From assembly GCA_963721105.1 (NCBI GenBank), contig CAVRHY010000018.1, positions 124,001 to 188,000 of the forward strand: DNA of 64,000 nucleotides. The letters are read 5' to 3'. Source of the DNA: Thermohalobaculum sp963721105 (GTDB taxonomy: Bacteria; Pseudomonadota; Alphaproteobacteria; Rhodobacterales; Rhodobacteraceae). Numbering within the stretch: position 1 is the stretch's first letter; each line of letters begins with the position of its first letter. Below the pieces are notes generated by a model, which saw only the letters and a program-made list of their open reading frames with translations, ran no database searches and was not told the DNA's origin. Below, piece by piece: positions 46,716-55,133 of the stretch. The position numbers and the translations under genes were made by a program.

Positions 46716-47105
46716 ATGCTGCACCGCTTCCTGAGCGACGACCGAGGGTCCGTCACGATCGAGTTCGTGCTCTGGGTGCCGATCTTTGCCGTGCTGATGA
46801 TGCTCGCCAGCGACACCAGCTTCATGTTCCTGACGATGACGCGCATGGAGAACGCCTCGCGCGACGCGGCGCGGCGGGTCAGCATGGGCCAACTCGATCG
46901 GCAGACGGTCTCGAGCTACGTCATGGCCGGCCTGGACACCGCCCCCTACACGATCAGCGCGGACTGCTCGACCGCCGACTACGCCTGCGTGCAGATCCGG
47001 CGCCCGGTCAGCAGCATCGTGACCTTCAGCGTGCTCAGTGCGCTGCTGGGCGAAACGGTTGCCACCGAAACGAAGATGCGCCTCGAGCCGGGCGTGACCC
47101 TGTAG
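46716..47105 (+). CDS. TadE-like pseudopilin
   Basis: A 129-residue protein with the TadE hallmark: a short basic N-terminus (MLHRFLSDDRGSVTIEFVLW) leading directly into a hydrophobic helix (VPIFAVLMMLASDTSFMFL) with the Glu five residues after the Gly. Such minor pseudopilins belong to Flp/Tad pilus systems and are cleaved by the TadV-type peptidase. A cysteine pair (SADCSTADYAC) is present in the C-terminal half. ATG 46716 has GGGAG upstream. The only related neighbour is the TadG-like gene 22 bases downstream; no tad ATPase, secretin or major pilin is in the window. Confidence 0.8.
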   Translation: MLHRFLSDDRGSVTIEFVLWVPIFAVLMMLASDTSFMFLTMTRMENASRDAARRVSMGQLDRQTVSSYVMAGLDTAPYTISADCSTADYACVQIRRPVSSIVTFSVLSALLGETVATETKMRLEPGVTL

Positions 47106-47127
47106 GCTCCATCCGGGAGAAAATGCG

Positions 47128-48823
47128 ATGCGTGAACTAGGCATCTTCCTGCGGGACGATCGTGGCGCGGCGACGGTCTGGAACCTGTTCTGGCTGACCG
47201 GGTTCTGCGTTCTGCTGGGGCTGGCCATCGACACGACCGCGGCCATGAACTCCAAGGCACGGCTGCAGACGGTCGCCGATGCGGCATCCCACGCGGCGGC
47301 GATGGACATCTTTCCGGTGGCCAACGCCGCGGTGACGACCGCCCTCGACTATGCGCAGAAGAACATCCCCGAACAGAACGGCACCGTCGGGACGAACGAC
47401 GTGACGCTGGGCTACTGGAACGCCGATTCGAAGGCCTTCGAGACCAGCGGCGCCCCCTACCTGAACGCGGTTCGCGTCGTCGCGCGGCGGAACGAGGCGC
47501 GCGGCAACGCGCTCGCCACCTTCCTGGTGAAGCTCTCGGGCTTTACCCACTGGAGCATCGCCGCGGCCTCGACGGCGACCTATTTCGGCGACCTTTCGCT
47601 CGTGAACCGGTGTCGCCTGAACGGCTTCGTCGCCGGGCGCGACCTGGAGATGACGTCCAACAACACGATCATCGGCGATCTCTGCCTGCATGGACAGAAC
47701 AGCCTGAAGCTCAACAGCAACAACGTGATAACCTGCGGCAACATGCTGAGCATGCCCGGCCCCTCGGCGTGGAAGACGGGAACGCCGCCCAGCGGCAACA
47801 TCCCCTACGAATGCAACACCAACTACGAATCGATGTCGAACGACGAGATGGTCGAGCAGTCGACCGTCTACGCCTCGGTGCCCAGCCGGGCGGCGCTGGA
47901 GTACGCCAATGTCAAGGCGATCCTGGACGCCTATGTTGGCGGGGAGGCGGTCAACGACCCCTTCAACGCCATCCCGCCCTACATCACCGGATACGAGGCG
48001 ATCGACGTCAACTCCTTCAACAACCTGGCGAAGCAGGGCAAGCTGGTGGCCGGGAAGCTGTACGTCGTGTCCTGCGCCGGCACGAACAAGGATCTCGAGC
48101 CGAAGGGCATCATCCGCAATGTCGGCATCTACACTGACTGTGTCGTGGACGTGCTGAAGGACAAGAATGTCAGCACACAAGAAGCCGACCAGGACGACCG
48201 GAGGCTCCACCAACGGCAACGGCAACGGCGGCGGCAACGGCAACGGCACGCTTTGCGACCCGGACAACAGCGACTGCGCCAACGTGCCCTGGGATTCCGA
48301 GATTGCGTATGATTTCACCTGTGCGCAGGCGATCTCGGCAGGCTTCGAGAGCTACGGAACGCTGATGGACACCGCGCCCGGCCGGACGTACCGCGACGGC
48401 GTGAGCACGGACACCTACACGCAGCCCTGCGGGATCGAGCCCGGCGCGAACGGCCTCTGGGACAACGTCTTCCTGTTCACGACCGCCTACGAGGACGGCA
48501 ACCGCTCGCAGAAGGCGATCACCTTCCCCAACAACATGCAGATCGGGCGGATCGACGGCTGCGCCGAAGGCGGCGGCGTGCGCATCTATGCGGGCGGCAC
48601 CGTCGACACGCCCTCGGGGACGATGATCCACGGCTCGCAGTTCGTCCTTCTCGGAGACGCGAAGTTCGCCGCCAAGGCATCCGGGACCCAGGGCGTGACC
48701 ATAGCGGCAGCGGGCGACATCCAGTTCTCGGCGCAGGGCACGCTGGGCGGCTGCCCGGCCGCGGAGCATCTTCTCGAATCGGACGTCGTGATCACGGTTC
48801 GCCCCGTCGCGATCGTCAACTGA
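47128..48823 (+). CDS. TadG-like secreted protein with Asn-Gly linker (one frame break)
   Basis: About 564 residues after correction. The N-terminus RDDRGAATVWNLFWLTGFCV and the following hydrophobic helix with KARLQTVADAASHAAA form a Tad_N/TadG-type module. The middle has Asn-rich and Cys-containing turns (MTSNNTIIGDLCLHGQNSLK, LNSNNVITCGNMLSM) that look like short repeating beta turns. A break near 48170 separates KDKNV from AHKKPTRTTGG, and a glycine-asparagine linker (NGNGNGGGNGNGT) follows. The C-terminal part ends VVITVRPVAIVN. No von Willebrand MIDAS motif is seen, unlike many TadG proteins. GGGAGA precedes the ATG. Confidence 0.75.
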
Positions 48824-48967
48824 TCGGGGCGCGCCCGTCGGCGCGGACGACGACTCCGGCACCGCGTCGCCGGATCTCCGTACTTCGCCTTGCAGGGCGC
48901 GCCCGGATCGATGGAAGCCGGATCGACGCCGGCCCGGCGGACGCCGGACCGGACGCGCCCCGCGGGG

Positions 48968-49279
48968 TCAGCGCGGCCGGCGCGCGTATGCCCGGCCGAG
49001 CCGCTTGGCGTTCGCCCGCGTGCGACGGCCGAGCGGCCGGACGGCGGCGTTCAGGATCGCCTCCGGGCTCTGGCCGCCCATCGCGGCCGCCGTCACGGCG
49101 AGCATCGATTCGCTGAAGGCCTGCTGCTTCTCCGAGACCATGCGCGTCGTCTCGCCCGGCGCCAGCGTCCACAGCCCCGCCATGCCCGACATGCGCAGCG
49201 CAATGACGGTCTGGGCCTCGGCCAGCATCTGAAAGGCGTCGAAGCCCGATTTCCAGAGCGAAAATGGGGTGGAGGTCAT
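48968..49279 (-). CDS. Small conserved alphaproteobacterial protein, function unknown
   Basis: A 103-residue basic protein: MTSTPFSLWKSGFDAFQMLA, EAQTVIALRMSGMAGLWTLA, then TTRMVSEKQQAFSESMLAVT and RPLGRRTRANAKRLGRAYAR. This pattern resembles a widely conserved Rhodobacterales protein that databases often mislabel antifreeze or phasin-like; I recall the pattern but cannot verify it. ATG 49279 has GGTGGAGG upstream. No domain with a known activity is visible. It is a single gene facing the TadG gene. Confidence 0.65.
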   Translation of the reverse strand: MTSTPFSLWKSGFDAFQMLAEAQTVIALRMSGMAGLWTLAPGETTRMVSEKQQAFSESMLAVTAAAMGGQSPEAILNAAVRPLGRRTRANAKRLGRAYARRPR

Positions 49280-49540
49280 CGGGGCACCAACGTTGATTGG
49301 GGGGGAAGCAGGGAGCGGGTCAGCGAAGAGGACCGCCAACGCCGCCCGGGGCCGGCAGGTTCCGCGGGGCGCGCCGCCGGGGCACGCCCCCGGTCCACGC
49401 CCCCGGGCCACATCGCCCGGCCGCCGGGCGGCGTCAACGGAACCCGCCGCCCGGCAAGCCCGTTGCCGCAGCGGTGCCGGTGCGTATTCCGTGACAGGGC
49501 AGACGGCGACAGGGCAGACGGCATCGCCGGGGAGGACTCA

Positions 49541-50542
49541 TTGCCACGAGAGGGATCATTGCCAGGCGATAGCGAGCCGGAGGCGGGGGCCGGCGCGGCG
49601 GCCGAGATGCCCGCCGGGCCGCGAGGCTGCGCGGTCGGGCGCGAACGGATCCTGATCATCATGAACCCCGCATCCGGCAAGAAGAAGTCGGGCCAGCCCG
49701 CCGCCCGCCTGATCGATGAGGCGGCGCGCCGTCCGAACAGGCTCGAGCTGCGCGAGGTCGAAGGCAGCGAGATCGCCGCCACCGTCAGGCGGGCCATCGA
49801 CGAGGGCTATCGCACCATCGCTGCGGCGGGCGGCGACGGCACGATCTGCGCCGTCGCCTCGGCGCTGGTCGGCACGAGCTGCCGCATGGGCGTCATCCCG
49901 CTCGGCACGTTCAACTACTTCGCGCGCGGCAACGACGTGCCCGAGGATATCGGCGAAGCCTTCCGCATCCTCTGCGACGGCACGCCCCGCCCGCTGAACG
50001 TCGGCGAGGTGAACGGCGTCATCTTCCTGAACAACGCCAGCCTCGGCGCCTATTCGCGCATCCTGGAAAGCCGCGAGAGGATCTACGCGAAATGGGGCCG
50101 CAGCCGCCTCGCAGCCTACTGGTCCGTGCTGGTCGCGCTGTCGCGCTTCCGATCGCGGCTGATCGTCACGATGACGGTCGACGGCGAGGTGCATAAGCTG
50201 AAGACGCCGATGATCTTCGTTGCCAACAATCCCTACCAGCTCGAGCTGTTCAACCTGGAAGGCGCAGACCTGCTGCGCCAGGGCAATCTGGTGGCGATGG
50301 TGGCGCCCGATGTCGGCCGGCTCGGTCTGATCGCCTTCGCCGTCCGGCTGGCGCTGGGCGGAACGCGGGCCGGGCGCGACTTCCGGCTGCTGGCCGGCCG
50401 GGAGATCGTGGTCGAGAGCCGCCGCCGTCGCGCCGTCGTCGCCCGCGACGGCGAGCGCGAGCACATGAAGGCGCCGTTCCGCTTCCGCCTGCGCCAGGCG
50501 GCCATCCAGCTGATCGGCCCGCCCGACCGCGAGCAGGCATGA
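49541..50542 (+). CDS. Diacylglycerol kinase/YegS-family lipid kinase
   Basis: A protein of about 333 residues with a DAGK catalytic domain: IMNPASGKKKS (first glycine loop), AAAGGDGTICAVASALV (nucleotide-binding GGDGT) and MGVIPLGTFNYFARGNDVP. The second domain includes FLNNASLGAYSRILESRERI and IFVANNPYQLELFNLEG. It likely phosphorylates a diacylglycerol or sphingoid-like lipid at the membrane. I chose the TTG at 49541 because GGGGAGGA (49529-49536) lies five bases upstream; ATG 49607 is a possible internal alternative. The stop lies ten bases before the phosphoesterase start, so the two genes probably form an operon. Confidence 0.85.
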   Translation: MPREGSLPGDSEPEAGAGAAAEMPAGPRGCAVGRERILIIMNPASGKKKSGQPAARLIDEAARRPNRLELREVEGSEIAATVRRAIDEGYRTIAAAGGDGTICAVASALVGTSCRMGVIPLGTFNYFARGNDVPEDIGEAFRILCDGTPRPLNVGEVNGVIFLNNASLGAYSRILESRERIYAKWGRSRLAAYWSVLVALSRFRSRLIVTMTVDGEVHKLKTPMIFVANNPYQLELFNLEGADLLRQGNLVAMVAPDVGRLGLIAFAVRLALGGTRAGRDFRLLAGREIVVESRRRRAVVARDGEREHMKAPFRFRLRQAAIQLIGPPDREQA

Positions 50543-50552
50543 GCGGGGCGGC

Positions 50553-52022
50553 GTGAAGGGAATGGGCCGGCTGATCCACATCTCGGACCTGCATTTCGGA
50601 CGCACGCGGCCCGAGCTGCTGCGCCCGCTGATCGCGCGGCTGAACGAGCTGGAGGCGGACCTGATCGCCATCTCCGGCGACCTGACGCAACGCGCGCGCA
50701 GCTCGCAGTTCCGCGCCGCGCGCGCTTTCCTGGACCGGCTGGAGACCCCGACGCTGGTCGTGCCCGGCAACCACGACGTGCCGCTCGAGCACCTGATCGA
50801 GCGCGTCCTGTTCCCCTACCGGCGCTACAGGAAGTGGATCGGCCGCGAGCTGGAGCCGTGCTTCGAGACCGACGACATGGCGGTCGTCGGGCTGAACACC
50901 GTCAACCCGCTGGCCTGGCAGCGCGGCCGCGTCCCGCGGCACGCCGCCAACCGCGTCCGCCGCGCCTTCCACGGCGAGAGCCGGCGCGTCTGCATCGTCG
51001 TCGCGCACCACCCGCTCGAGCACCGGCCGACCGACACCAAGGCGCTGATGACGGGTGCCGGCGAGGCGATCGACGCCTTCGCCGAATACGGCGCCGACAT
51101 CGTGCTGACCGGCCACCTGCACTCGTGGCGGGCCGAGCCCTTCGCCGAGCGCGTCGGCCGGCGCGGCGCGCTGCAGGTGCATGCCGGCACGGGCCTGTCG
51201 ACGCGGCTGCGCGGCGAGGAGAACGACTTCAACGTGCTGACCGTCACCCCGGACGAGGTCACCGTCGAGCGCCACGCCGCGGCGCATGGCGAGGAACGCT
51301 TCTCGCCCGTCCAGCGCGCGGTCTTCCGCTCCGGCCCCCAGGGCTGGCGGCCGGTGCCGGGGATCGGACGCGGCGGGCTGATACGGCTTGCCGGCCGCGC
51401 GGCCGACGCGGAAGGGACCTCGCTCGCAGCCGGTCCGCGCCTTCCAGTCCCGGCGATCGGCACGGTCGAACGAGTCCGGCCTCGCGACCATCATTCGCCG
51501 CACGAGATCGGGATCGCCCAGGTCGCGCCCGTCCGGCACGCAGGACCGACCACCCGGACGCTAGCGGGCCGGCGGACGATTTGCATCGCCGGGCCGGCGG
51601 ATGGCCCGGGCCGGCGCTCGCCGCCGGCCGCGCCGCCTACTTCTTGCCGTGGCTCAGCCGCTCGAGCTGTGCCTGCATGTCGCGAAGCTGCTTCTGCAGC
51701 CCCTCGAGATCGTCGCCGAGCTCGGCATCGCGCGCGGGATCGGTGCGCGGCGCCGGCCCGCCCGCGCCCTGCGCGCCGCTTGCCGGACCGCCGGGAGCGG
51801 CGCCCGGCGTGCCGCCCGCCGGCTGGCCGCCAGCATTGCGGCCCGGAACCCTGCCCGAGCGCGCCCTGGCCGAACGGCGCGAACATGCGCAGGGACCGCT
51901 CGAACAGCTCCATGTTCGAGCGCGTCAGCTGCTCGAGGTTCGCCAGCGCCGCGTTGCCGCCGAACGAGCGGCGCAGCTCCTCCTGGTTCTTGCTGAAGGC
52001 GCCCATCGCGGCGTCCAGGTAG
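50553..52022 (+). CDS. Calcineurin-like metallophosphoesterase; frame runs on past the domain
   Basis: The recognised domain is residues 4-275: HISDLHFGRT (D..H), ISGDLTQRA (GD), VVPGNHD (GNHD), VAHHPLEH (H) and TGHLHSW (GH.H), the full metal-binding set. It likely cleaves a phosphodiester or phosphomonoester. The frame stays open to 52022, but residues beyond about 280 are Arg/Pro-rich and run antisense to phaR, so the extension is doubtful. Another frame has TGA at 51378-51380, just after the domain, so a missing base near 51350 would explain the lost stop. GTG 50553 or ATG 50562 may be the start. Confidence 0.82.
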   Translation: MKGMGRLIHISDLHFGRTRPELLRPLIARLNELEADLIAISGDLTQRARSSQFRAARAFLDRLETPTLVVPGNHDVPLEHLIERVLFPYRRYRKWIGRELEPCFETDDMAVVGLNTVNPLAWQRGRVPRHAANRVRRAFHGESRRVCIVVAHHPLEHRPTDTKALMTGAGEAIDAFAEYGADIVLTGHLHSWRAEPFAERVGRRGALQVHAGTGLSTRLRGEENDFNVLTVTPDEVTVERHAAAHGEERFSPVQRAVFRSGPQGWRPVPGIGRGGLIRLAGRAADAEGTSLAAGPRLPVPAIGTVERVRPRDHHSPHEIGIAQVAPVRHAGPTTRTLAGRRTICIAGPADGPGRRSPPAAPPTSCRGSAARAVPACREAASAAPRDRRRARHRARDRCAAPARPRPARRLPDRRERRPACRPPAGRQHCGPEPCPSAPWPNGANMRRDRSNSSMFERVSCSRFASAALPPNERRSSSWFLLKAPIAASR

Positions 52023-52417
52023 CCCGGCACCATGCGCTGCAGCGGGTCGCCGTACAGCCGGATCAGCTCGCGCAGGAAGTTCGTCGGCAGCATGTTCTGC
52101 TCGCCCGATTCCTCCTCGACGATGATCTGCGTCAGCACCGAGCGCGTGATGTCCTCGCCGGTCTTGGCGTCGAAGACGGCGAAGTCCTCGCCGGCTCGGA
52201 CCATCCGGGCGAGATCGTCCAGCGTGACATAGCTGCTGCGCGCCGTGTTGTAGAGCCGGCGGTTGGCGTATTTCTTGATGACGATCCGGCCGTCCGCGGT
52301 CCCGCGCGCGGCGCGCCCGCCTGCCGCGCCGCCGCCTGCGCCGCCGCCTGCCGTGCCGCCTGCCTCGCCGCCCGTCCGCTCGCTGCCGGCCTTGTCGGAA
52401 CCCCTGCCTTCGGCCAC
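51637..52417 (-). CDS. phaR: PHB synthesis repressor PhaR (one frame break)
   Basis: DNA- and PHB-binding repressor of phasin and PHB genes. After a Gly/Ala-rich leader, the conserved domain reads RIVIKKYANRRLYNTARSSY and VTLDDLARMVRAGEDFAVFD, then TGEDITRSVLTQIIVEEESG, LPTNFLRELIRLYGDPLQRM and GYLDAAMGAFSKNQEELRRS. A break near 51850-51880 follows GQGALGQG; the next frame ends LQKQLRDMQAQLERLSHGKK-stop at 51637-51639, the usual coiled-coil tail. GTG 52417 is chosen because GGAGGC lies just upstream. It is divergent from phaA, and the intergenic region holds palindromes suited to autoregulation. Confidence 0.9.
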
Positions 52418-52436
52418 GCCTGCCTCCACTCTGCCC

Positions 52437-52480
52437 TTGCGGCACGACTGTCGCACCGCAAAAGCGGTCGTGCAACCGCT
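52437..52480. promoter_or_regulatory. Nested palindromes upstream of phaR, candidate PhaR operator
   Basis: TTGCGG (52437-52442) is mirrored by CCGCAA (52456-52461), and AGCGGT (52463-52468) is mirrored by ACCGCT (52475-52480). GCACGAC (52442-52448) and GTCGTGC (52467-52473) form a third pair. They lie 20-63 bases upstream of the phaR GTG and about 130-170 bases upstream of phaA. PhaR proteins are known to repress their own genes through TGC-rich sites; assigning these to PhaR is inference. Confidence 0.5.
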
Positions 52481-52609
52481 AGGTTGCGGGTGCGAAAAGG
52501 GCTTCGGCAGCACCGGCGCACCGCCGCGCCAGACTCTCGCATTGAAGCGTCGCGCTCGGCGTGCGAGAAGCCCGGCAACCGGATTCAACCTCCACCAGAG
52601 GAGAACGCC

Positions 52610-53785
52610 ATGACCAATGTCGTCATCGCCTCGGCCGCGCGGACTGCGGTCGGCAGCTTCAACGGCGCCTTCGCCAACGTGCCGGCGCACGAGCTGGGCG
52701 CCGCAACGATCCGCGCGGCGCTCGAGCGCGCCGGCGTCGATGCCGGCGAGGTCAGCGAGACGATCCTGGGCCAGGTGCTGACCGCCGGGCAGGGCCAGAA
52801 CCCGGCCCGCCAGGCGCACATCGCCGCCGGCCTGCCCGAGGAATCGGCCGCCTGGGGCATCAACCAGGTCTGCGGCTCGGGGCTCCGCGCCGTCGCCCTG
52901 GGCGCGCAGCACATCATGCTGGGCGACGCCGCGATCATCGTCGCCGGCGGCCAGGAGAGCATGTCGATGTCGATGCATGCCGCGCATCTCCGCCAGGGAC
53001 AGAAGATGGGCGACCTGAAGTTCATCGACACGATGATCAAGGACGGGCTCTGGGACGCCTTCAACGGCTACCACATGGGCACGACGGCCGAGAACGTCGC
53101 CAGCAAGTGGCAGCTCACCCGCGAGGAGCAGGACGCCTTCGCCACCGCCAGCCAGAACAAGGCCGAGGCGGCGCAGAAGGCGGGCCGCTTCCAGGACGAG
53201 ATCACGCCCTTCACGGTCAAGACGCGCAAGGGCGAGACCGTCGTCGACAAGGACGAGTACATCCGCCACGGCGCCTCGATCGCCGACGCCGCCAAGCTGC
53301 GGCCCGCCTTCAGCAAGGAGGGCACGGTGACGGCGGGCAATGCGTCGGGCATCAACGACGGCGCCGCGGTGACGCTCCTGATGACGGCCGAGGAAGCCCA
53401 GAAGCGCGGCATCGCCCCGCTCGCCCGCATCGTCAGCTACGCCACCGCCGGCGTCGACCCGGCGATCATGGGCACCGGGCCGATCCCGGCCTCGCGCCGG
53501 GCGCTGGAGAAGGCCGGCTGGAAGGTCGAGGACCTGGACCTGGTCGAGGCCAACGAGGCGTTCGCGGCGCAGGCCTGCGCGGTCAACAAGGACATGGGCT
53601 GGGACACCTCGATCGTGAACGTCAACGGCGGCGCCATCGCGATCGGCCACCCGATCGGCGCCAGCGGCTGCCGCGTGCTGAACACGCTGCTGTTCGAGAT
53701 GAAGCGCCGCGACGCCAAGAAGGGCCTCGCCACGCTCTGCATCGGCGGCGGCATGGGCGTCGCCATGTGCGTCGAGCGCGACTGA
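52610..53785 (+). CDS. phaA: Acetyl-CoA acetyltransferase (beta-ketothiolase)
   Basis: Condenses two acetyl-CoA into acetoacetyl-CoA, the first step of PHB synthesis. A 391-residue thiolase with the active-site Cys in INQVCGSGLRAVALG, FAAQACAVNKD, GGAIAIGHPIGASGCRVLNT (His) and LCIGGGMGVAMCVERD (second Cys). Start ATG 52610 follows AGAGGAGAACGCC. Divergent from phaR; phaB lies 1.35 kb downstream with two genes between. No frame break. Confidence 0.95.
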   Translation: MTNVVIASAARTAVGSFNGAFANVPAHELGAATIRAALERAGVDAGEVSETILGQVLTAGQGQNPARQAHIAAGLPEESAAWGINQVCGSGLRAVALGAQHIMLGDAAIIVAGGQESMSMSMHAAHLRQGQKMGDLKFIDTMIKDGLWDAFNGYHMGTTAENVASKWQLTREEQDAFATASQNKAEAAQKAGRFQDEITPFTVKTRKGETVVDKDEYIRHGASIADAAKLRPAFSKEGTVTAGNASGINDGAAVTLLMTAEEAQKRGIAPLARIVSYATAGVDPAIMGTGPIPASRRALEKAGWKVEDLDLVEANEAFAAQACAVNKDMGWDTSIVNVNGGAIAIGHPIGASGCRVLNTLLFEMKRRDAKKGLATLCIGGGMGVAMCVERD

Positions 53786-53797
53786 CCGGTGCGGCGG

Positions 53798-54172
53798 ATG
53801 CGCCTCGCATGCCTGGCCGCCATCCTCGCCCTGCCGCTCGCCCAGCCCGGCTGGGCGGCGGCGGCGCAGTCGCAGGCCGGCCCTTCGCAACGGGCGCAGC
53901 AGATCGCGGCGTGCCTGGTCCGGCACTCGACCGAGGCGCACGAGGACGCGATCCGGCAGGTCATCCTGTCGGCCCTGTCCGAGCAGCCCGACAGCGTGGT
54001 GAAGGACCGGATGACGGCTTTCACGGACGCGATCTTCCAGCTCGGCGTCCGCGACTGCGGCATGGAGATGAGCGACTTCACGACCGAGGACGGCAAGCTG
54101 GCGGTGCGGCTCTACGGCCAGCAGATGAGCGGGAAGGTGGTGCGGGACGCCTTTGCCCGCATGAGGCGGTAG
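53798..54172 (+). CDS. Small secreted protein between phaA and patatin gene
   Basis: A 124-residue protein from ATG 53798 (GTG 53789 is also possible) with signal peptide RLACLAAILALPLAQPGWAA. The mature part carries IAACLVRHSTEAHEDAIRQV, ILSALSEQPDSVVKDRMTAF and LGVRDCGMEMSDF, with two cysteines about 40 residues apart and a mainly helical look. No family recognised. It starts 12 bases after phaA and six bases before the patatin start, so it is co-transcribed with the PHB genes. Confidence 0.6.
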   Translation: MRLACLAAILALPLAQPGWAAAAQSQAGPSQRAQQIAACLVRHSTEAHEDAIRQVILSALSEQPDSVVKDRMTAFTDAIFQLGVRDCGMEMSDFTTEDGKLAVRLYGQQMSGKVVRDAFARMRR

Positions 54173-54178
54173 CGTGGC

Positions 54179-55120
54179 GTGCCGGGCGCGCGCAGCGGGC
54201 AGCCGCGGACCCGTCCGATCCGGCCGGCATCGCCGCCCCGGCGTACGGGTGACCGTGTCGTGCCGGCGCCAGACCTCCGCTTCGACCAGCTCGTCTTCTC
54301 GGGCGGCGGCACGCGGTGCTTCTGGCATGGCGGCTTTCTCCGGGTCGTCGGCCCGGCGATCCACCTGGCGCCCGCGCGCATCGTCGGCGTCTCGGGCGGG
54401 GCGCTGTCGGCGGCGGCGTTCATCACCGGGCGCGCCGAGACGCTGCGCCAGCTGATGATCGAGCGCTTCGAGCACGTCGACAGCAACATCGACCTGAACG
54501 CGATTCCGGAGGGTGACTCGATCACGCCGCACCAGCGCATCTACCGCGAGATCGTCGCCGAGGTGCTGGACGACGACGCGGCGCGCCGGAAGATCGCCGG
54601 CGGCCCCGGCTTCCAGGTGCAGATCGGCCACCCGCCCTCGCGGTTGGCGCCGCGCGCCTCGACGATCCCGCTGTTCGCGCTCTACGAGGCCGAAAAGCGC
54701 ATGCGAGACACGCCGCATCTGCGCTGGTGCCAGAACGCCGGGCTGCGCGCCGAGCTGGTCGACGCCCGCCAGGCGGCGCGCGACGGGCGGCTGTGCGAGC
54801 TGATCTGCGCCGCGGCGGTCATCCCGCCGGTCTTCAGGATCGCGCTGTGGGGCGGCGAGCAGGTCATCGACAGCGGCATGGCCGACAAGGCGCCGATGCC
54901 GCAGCCGAACCAGGGGCGGACGCTGATCCTGCTGACCGACAACTTCGGCAGGACGCCCGAGGACGCGGACCGGCTGTATGTCTCGCCGTCGCGCGGGACG
55001 CCGGCCGACAAGATCGACTTCACCGACCCCGGCAAGCTGCGCCGGACATGGGAGCTCGGCCTTCAGGACGGCGAGCGCTTCCTCGCCCGGCAGGGCGTTG
55101 GTAAAGAAAAAATTCACTAG
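54179..55120 (+). CDS. Patatin-like phospholipase
   Basis: A 313-residue lipid acyl hydrolase. The oxyanion loop is LVFSGGGTRCFWHGG, the nucleophile elbow IVGVSGGALSAAAF (GxSxG), and the catalytic Asp is in VIDSGMADKAPM. RLCELICAAAVIPPVFRI is typical of the domain. The first 27 residues from GTG 54179 are Pro/Arg-rich and unlikely; GTG 54260 (VPAPDLRFDQLVFSGGG) is a better start. It lies between the small secreted gene and phaB, 13 bases before phaB, and might act on PHB granule lipids or polymer (inference). No signal peptide seen from the later start. Confidence 0.82.
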   Translation: MPGARSGQPRTRPIRPASPPRRTGDRVVPAPDLRFDQLVFSGGGTRCFWHGGFLRVVGPAIHLAPARIVGVSGGALSAAAFITGRAETLRQLMIERFEHVDSNIDLNAIPEGDSITPHQRIYREIVAEVLDDDAARRKIAGGPGFQVQIGHPPSRLAPRASTIPLFALYEAEKRMRDTPHLRWCQNAGLRAELVDARQAARDGRLCELICAAAVIPPVFRIALWGGEQVIDSGMADKAPMPQPNQGRTLILLTDNFGRTPEDADRLYVSPSRGTPADKIDFTDPGKLRRTWELGLQDGERFLARQGVGKEKIH

Positions 55121-55133
55121 AGGGAGAACGAAC

